DNA from: Clostridiales bacterium
Lineage (GTDB): Bacteria; Bacillota; Clostridia; Oscillospirales; QAMX01
Direction of reading: 5' to 3'
DNA: 8,180 nucleotides
Assembly: GCA_012841675.1 (NCBI GenBank)
Contig: DUUG01000306.1
Span: 1 to 8,180 of the forward strand
This document shows positions 4,365 through 8,180 of this stretch, in pieces. How positions within the stretch are numbered: the first letter of the stretch is position 1; each line of letters starts with the position of its first letter. The translations under genes and the position numbers were made by a program. The notes beneath the pieces are model-generated. The model was not told the DNA's origin, ran no database searches, and saw only the letters and a list, made by a program, of their open reading frames with translations.

Positions 4365-7268
4365 ATGTTCAAAAAGTTTTTGTCATTGACACTGGCTTTG
4401 GTAATGGCCCTTGGGCTCGTTGCCGGCGCAGTGGACTACAAAGACGCAGACGACATTTCGGACTATGCTGAAGATGCAGTCCAAACTGTCCACGACCTGA
4501 ACATTATGCAGGGTGACAACCATGGCAACTTCAACCCGAAGGAACCCATCACCCGCGAGCAGATGTTCCGCGTTATGTATGCCGTGCACAATGCAGGTGA
4601 CATCAACGTAAATCCCATCTATGCTTCTCTGTTGACGTCTTCCTACAAGGACGCCGATCAGGTGGCTACTTGGGCTCGTGCATTTGCAGGCTACAACGTT
4701 TCTAAGCAGATCTTCAAGGGCGACGGCGCCGGTATGCTCCGTCCCAAGGCCAGCATCAGCTATCAGGAAGTTGCTGTTCTGTTCCTGCGCGCGCTGGGCT
4801 ACAAAGATGATTACATTACGGGCTACAACCCCCTGTTCAACTGGGGCCAGAACGCTCTGCTGTTAGCGCACGAAGCAGGCATTACGAAGGGTCTGCCCTC
4901 CATTAGCAACCCTGCTGCTGCCGCTACCCGTGAAGACGTTGCCGTCATGGCGGAAAATGCCATTAACGCTGTCACGGTTCGCTTCGACAAGGATGCAAAT
5001 GTTTACATTCCTGTAACTACTGGAGAAGGCATTGTTACCTTGGGAGATGCTAAATACGGTGTTACGGATGCTGTTAAGGGTACTGTTGTGGAATATGCCA
5101 AGGATGGCAAGTCTTATAAGGTTGCTAAATCCATTAGCGACATGAATACGCCTGAATCTTTGGTAACCTATACGCTGAAAGGCGAAACACTGGATCCCTC
5201 TCTGGTCGGCAAAACCATTCGCTGGACCTACCGCAATGGTAACACGGATGACCGCATCAACAACCTAGCTGTTGTTGCTGACGAAAAGCTGTTTGAGGAT
5301 GTCCGCCTCGACAAGCTCTCCGGTAAGGTTAAGGATGATGATGTCATTCTGACCATTGATGGAACCGAGGTTAAGATCGCGATTTCCGAGTTCGGAATCT
5401 ACTATGCCGGTAATGGTGCGCTTACTTTGAAGGAAGAAGATAGTATTCTGGGCGACGGCGATGTTGCCGCATTCCTGGAGGAAGCGTTTCCCTTCAAGGA
5501 TGCTAAGACAGTTGATATTGCTATCAATGACGGCAAGCTCATTATCCGCGGCTGGCTCACCGACTCCTATCTTGTGGATTCTACCTCCCTGCCGACCTAT
5601 GCTCTCGGTAAGATTGCTGAAGTCAAGGGCGACTACGTTGTTATCGATGTCCTGAGCGGGACGAATATTTCCGAAAGCAAGACCAAGCTGGTTTACATCG
5701 CTGACGAACTCAACGGCGCAGCCAAAGATGACAGAGTTCTCTTTGAGGTCAACTACGCCGATGCTCTCCTGGGCAAGAACGACGATGCCAAGGAAGGCGC
5801 TAAGGATTTAGGCGATAAGATTTACTCTGGCGCCGAACTGCTGGCCAATGCGACTATTGTTGAAGTTCTTGAGCCTATTGCTGTCAAGGGCGACAAGATT
5901 GTCGAGCTGAGCAATGGCACCTACCGCATGGACGGCAAGGAAGTTGCCCCCGCCGCTATGGCCGCTGTTGATTTTGACATTGATGACTATGTTGCAGTTC
6001 CCAAAGACGATACCAATAACCCCGTTGTCTTCATGTCTGACAAGTACATCTACGACGGTGCCGATGCTACTCCGCAGAGCGACGATGACACGGTTGAGTA
6101 CTTCTACGGCCTGTTCGTAGAGCAGTACTTTGTTCCCAGCGGCGACAATGCCGGCGCATACATTAAGGTTCTTGGCACCGACGGCGATACGCACACTCTG
6201 AAGGTTGCTAAGATCTTTGATGAAGATGAAGAAGAGTTTGTAAAAGTATCTCGCACCGACAAACCCATTGCGTTTGACGCTGTTGGCGCTCCTGTGTTCG
6301 GCATCAAACAAGTATTCTACGACGAGGCAGCCGAGAAAGACTTACAAGACAAATTCGTAGGCTATGCCATTTCTTTCTCCCGCAATGACGACGGCACATA
6401 TAATGTCATTGTTGTCGAAAAGACCGACACACTGTATGTAGAAGCTGAAAAGCTGGACAATAATAGCGGCGAGGCTCTCACAACTTCGGGTATGAAAGTT
6501 CTGAAGGCTTCGACGGCTACCGGTCGCAAGATTGAAAATACCGATCTGTATTACAATGCGAACTCCGTGTTCTTTGTCCGTTATAAGCCTGTTACTGTGG
6601 AAGGAGGAACGGTTGTCGGTTATGAGAAAGTCGCCGTTGTGAAGGGTTCTGAAATTGTTGATGATCAGGCCATTAAGAATATCTCCTACGTTGCCAGCAC
6701 TGCCGGCATCCTGAAGACCGTTACCGTTGCGGTTGTTGAGGTTGATGCTACTAGCCTGACCATGATCACGGCTCCTGCGTCTACTTCTGGCACCACTATG
6801 CTCCTGACGGCCAATCCGACCTGGACGACCTACAGCGATCGTGTTGAGTTTGTCCTGAAGGGCATTGTTGATGGCGAAGTGAAAGAACTCACCTTTACGA
6901 CTAAAGGTCTTCATGCAGATCTGAACGTTCTCAAGGTCTTTGACGCTGTTCAGATCCAAATTGAAGATGGCGTTGTTAAGTCTGTCAAATCGAGCAAAAA
7001 AGAAGCTCCTAATAAGATTGAATTAGGAGACATTCTTGGCACTGGTGCAATCCTCGACAAGAAGGTTGAAGGCTTTGAAGATGGTATCATCAAGGTTGCA
7101 GAAAATAGTCCTCTGGATGTTTCCAGCAGCGCTAAGATCTTCTACTACAAGAAGGTAACCGGTGGATTAGAGTACATGAACAGCGGTGACCTGAGTAAAG
7201 ATACCTGGAATGCTTACATTGGCATTGATAAGGGCGTTGCAGTGACGATCATCTTCGTCAAGCAGTAA
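4365..7268 (+). CDS. SLH-domain S-layer-type cell-surface protein
   Basis: This 967-residue secreted protein probably forms, or is a main part of, the surface layer. Seen: a signal peptide (FKKF basic start, hydrophobic run to about 20, likely cleavage after AGA at 20-22); three SLH domains at about 25-78 (with the ITREQMFR motif, 62-69), 93-147 (ISYQEVAVLFLRALGY) and 152-203 (ATREDVAVMAENAI). Three SLH domains normally bind pyruvylated secondary cell-wall polymer. Residues 204-967 are acidic, rich in short beta-like stretches, contain no cysteine, and match no family I can name. Two C-terminal stretches, about 704-795 and 885-967, seem to be copies of one module. No catalytic motif, sortase signal or C-terminal membrane segment is seen. 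The start is chosen by Shine-Dalgarno and signal peptide. The gene stands alone, with its own promoter region and terminator. A large SLH adhesin or enzyme is possible, but a structural role fits better. Confidence 0.88.
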   Translation: MFKKFLSLTLALVMALGLVAGAVDYKDADDISDYAEDAVQTVHDLNIMQGDNHGNFNPKEPITREQMFRVMYAVHNAGDINVNPIYASLLTSSYKDADQVATWARAFAGYNVSKQIFKGDGAGMLRPKASISYQEVAVLFLRALGYKDDYITGYNPLFNWGQNALLLAHEAGITKGLPSISNPAAAATREDVAVMAENAINAVTVRFDKDANVYIPVTTGEGIVTLGDAKYGVTDAVKGTVVEYAKDGKSYKVAKSISDMNTPESLVTYTLKGETLDPSLVGKTIRWTYRNGNTDDRINNLAVVADEKLFEDVRLDKLSGKVKDDDVILTIDGTEVKIAISEFGIYYAGNGALTLKEEDSILGDGDVAAFLEEAFPFKDAKTVDIAINDGKLIIRGWLTDSYLVDSTSLPTYALGKIAEVKGDYVVIDVLSGTNISESKTKLVYIADELNGAAKDDRVLFEVNYADALLGKNDDAKEGAKDLGDKIYSGAELLANATIVEVLEPIAVKGDKIVELSNGTYRMDGKEVAPAAMAAVDFDIDDYVAVPKDDTNNPVVFMSDKYIYDGADATPQSDDDTVEYFYGLFVEQYFVPSGDNAGAYIKVLGTDGDTHTLKVAKIFDEDEEEFVKVSRTDKPIAFDAVGAPVFGIKQVFYDEAAEKDLQDKFVGYAISFSRNDDGTYNVIVVEKTDTLYVEAEKLDNNSGEALTTSGMKVLKASTATGRKIENTDLYYNANSVFFVRYKPVTVEGGTVVGYEKVAVVKGSEIVDDQAIKNISYVASTAGILKTVTVAVVEVDATSLTMITAPASTSGTTMLLTANPTWTTYSDRVEFVLKGIVDGEVKELTFTTKGLHADLNVLKVFDAVQIQIEDGVVKSVKSSKKEAPNKIELGDILGTGAILDKKVEGFEDGIIKVAENSPLDVSSSAKIFYYKKVTGGLEYMNSGDLSKDTWNAYIGIDKGVAVTIIFVKQ

Positions 7269-7307
7269 GCTCTCTGAACAAGGCTAGTTACTAAGCTTCC
7301 TACCCCC

Positions 7308-7346
7308 AAGAACCGCGGAAAATTTCCGCGGTTCTTTTTTATTTTT
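7308..7346 (+). terminator. Intrinsic terminator of the S-layer gene
   Basis: A nearly uninterrupted inverted repeat has 14-base arms at 7308-7321 and 7323-7336 (AAGAACCGCGGAAA and its complement); with a realistic loop it gives an 11-bp stem rich in G and C. It runs into a T tract interrupted by a single A, ending at 7346. It starts 40 bases after the stop codon. There is no T run on the other strand, so it acts rightward only. Confidence 0.95.
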
Positions 7347-7351
7347 CCTCC

Positions 7352-7380
7352 TTTACACGGTTTCTAGCCTGTGCTAAAAT
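7352..7380 (+). promoter_or_regulatory. Promoter of the acetyltransferase gene
   Basis: TTTACA (7352-7357) and TAAAAT (7375-7380) are 17 bases apart, and the -10 box is preceded by TGC, making an extended -10 element. It begins right after the terminator T tract. A short GGTT-TTTT-AACC inverted repeat at 7387-7398 covers the predicted start and might be an operator, though it is too short to be sure. Confidence 0.7.
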
Positions 7381-7435
7381 ATATCTGGTTTTTTAACCGC
7401 TATTTTACCCAAAGAACCCCGAAGGAGCTGTTTTC

Positions 7436-8180
7436 ATGTTTGAAATATCCAGAGGAACCGCCGATCAATTCGAGGAAATCATAGATTTTATTGATTTTGT
7501 GTTCAGCAAAAGCTCTATCCCCCATGATTTTCCCGCGTGGTATCCCAATCTCTACGAAAAAACCGACGAATCTATGCGAAATCTTATCAATCTGTGGGAA
7601 AACGGCAAAATTAAAGGCTCGATTCTGGCGTTTCCCCGCCGGCTGGCTTTGCTTGAGAACGAGCTTACCGTGGTCGGTATCGGAAGCGTGGCCGCCCACC
7701 CCCGGGAGCGCGGCCGCGGTATCATGACCCGGCTTATGGAATACAACGACGAGGAAATGAAGGCAAACGGCGTGCATATGTCGAACCTGGGCGGCATGCG
7801 AAGCCGGTATAACCATTTCGGATATGAAAACTCGGGCAATGCCTATGTGGTCAACGTGAGCCGGGGCGTTGCCCAACGGGCGCATGAGCCGACGGGGTAC
7901 ACCTTCCGGCGGTTTTCCCTTGCCGAAAGCCCCGTGGCAGAGATGAAGGCCATCTACGATGCCAAGCCCTTCCGCTATGTCTATGACGAGAGCCAGTTTG
8001 CCCTGCGCCTTACGAACCTCCGCGCCTGGGCCTATACGGTGCATGCGCCGGACGGGAGCCTGTTTGGGTATATTGCCGTTAACGAGGGAAGGCTTGTGCG
8101 CGAAATCGTTGTGAAAGACGATGCGGAGCTTTCTAACGTGGTGTTTGACTTTTTGCTGTCGGAGCAGGACAGGGTGGAGC
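7436..8180 (+). CDS. GNAT-family N-acetyltransferase, N-terminal part (cut by window edge)
   Basis: The 248 codons present run off the right edge without a stop. Seen: a GNAT fold in the first 140 residues, with the acetyl-CoA-binding strand and loop at about 80-100 (VGIGSVAAHP, then RERGRGIMTRLM holding the R-x-x-G-x-G signature at 90-95), followed by LGGMRSRYNHFGYE at 118-131, a pattern typical of this fold's later strand and helix. Residues after about 150 seem to begin a second domain, as in the larger two-GNAT or Eis-like proteins, but I cannot confirm this. Substrate is unknown; these enzymes acetylate amines on small molecules or proteins. The ATG at 7436 has GAAGGAG eight bases upstream. 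Its own promoter and the preceding terminator make it independent of the S-layer gene. Confidence 0.85.
   Translation, partial: MFEISRGTADQFEEIIDFIDFVFSKSSIPHDFPAWYPNLYEKTDESMRNLINLWENGKIKGSILAFPRRLALLENELTVVGIGSVAAHPRERGRGIMTRLMEYNDEEMKANGVHMSNLGGMRSRYNHFGYENSGNAYVVNVSRGVAQRAHEPTGYTFRRFSLAESPVAEMKAIYDAKPFRYVYDESQFALRLTNLRAWAYTVHAPDGSLFGYIAVNEGRLVREIVVKDDAELSNVVFDFLLSEQDRVE

Noticed and set aside
6342..6959. A 205-codon minus-strand open frame inside the S-layer gene
   Set aside because: Antisense shadow of a strong coding sequence, with no ribosome binding site or family pattern.
7400..8044. A 214-codon minus-strand open frame under the acetyltransferase
   Set aside because: It is antisense to a well-supported GNAT gene and its translation has no recognisable motifs; the length reflects the GC-rich third positions of the real gene.

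Overview
The window looks like a chromosomal segment from a low-to-mid GC, Gram-positive-type anaerobe of the Clostridia, plausibly an Oscillospiraceae-like lineage. Three things point there: the gene order fabT-fabH-acpP-fabK-fabD-fabG is typical of Firmicutes; the enoyl-ACP reductase is the flavoprotein FabK type; and next to it lies a cysteine-free secreted protein with three N-terminal SLH domains, of the kind that binds secondary cell-wall polymer. The genus cannot be fixed from sequence reading alone.

Minus strand, 1-3917: a tightly packed type II fatty-acid synthesis (FAS II) operon, read right to left. A MarR-family regulator resembling FabT comes first, then FabH (initiation), acyl carrier protein, FabK (enoyl reduction), FabD (malonyl loading) and a FabG (ketoacyl reduction) cut by the window edge. 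The last four genes overlap by 8, 13 and 8 bases. One near-consensus promoter (TTGACA, 17 bp, TATACT) lies just upstream of the regulator, and a palindrome covers its start site, which fits autoregulation of the whole operon.

Intergenic, 3918-4364: 447 bp of divergent control DNA. From the fab side it holds the fab promoter and operator, a degenerate tandem array of about 16-20 bp units (core CGCGCCTATGTTTCAA) that runs into the fab -35 box, two candidate promoters facing the S-layer gene, a hairpin, a pair of ATGTTACA direct repeats one helical turn apart, and a leader hairpin just before a strong ribosome binding site.

Plus strand, 4365-7268: a 967-residue SLH-domain S-layer-type protein with signal peptide, three SLH domains and a long acidic beta-rich body of unrecognised family, whose C-terminal part appears to contain a duplicated module. 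A strong intrinsic terminator follows at 7308-7346.

Plus strand, 7436-8180: a GNAT-family acetyltransferase with its own extended -10 promoter, running off the right edge. The window therefore links membrane-lipid synthesis and cell-surface protein production across one shared regulatory region; any co-regulation is inference. I found no clearly new biological system. The least explained elements are the intergenic repeat array and the body of the S-layer protein.
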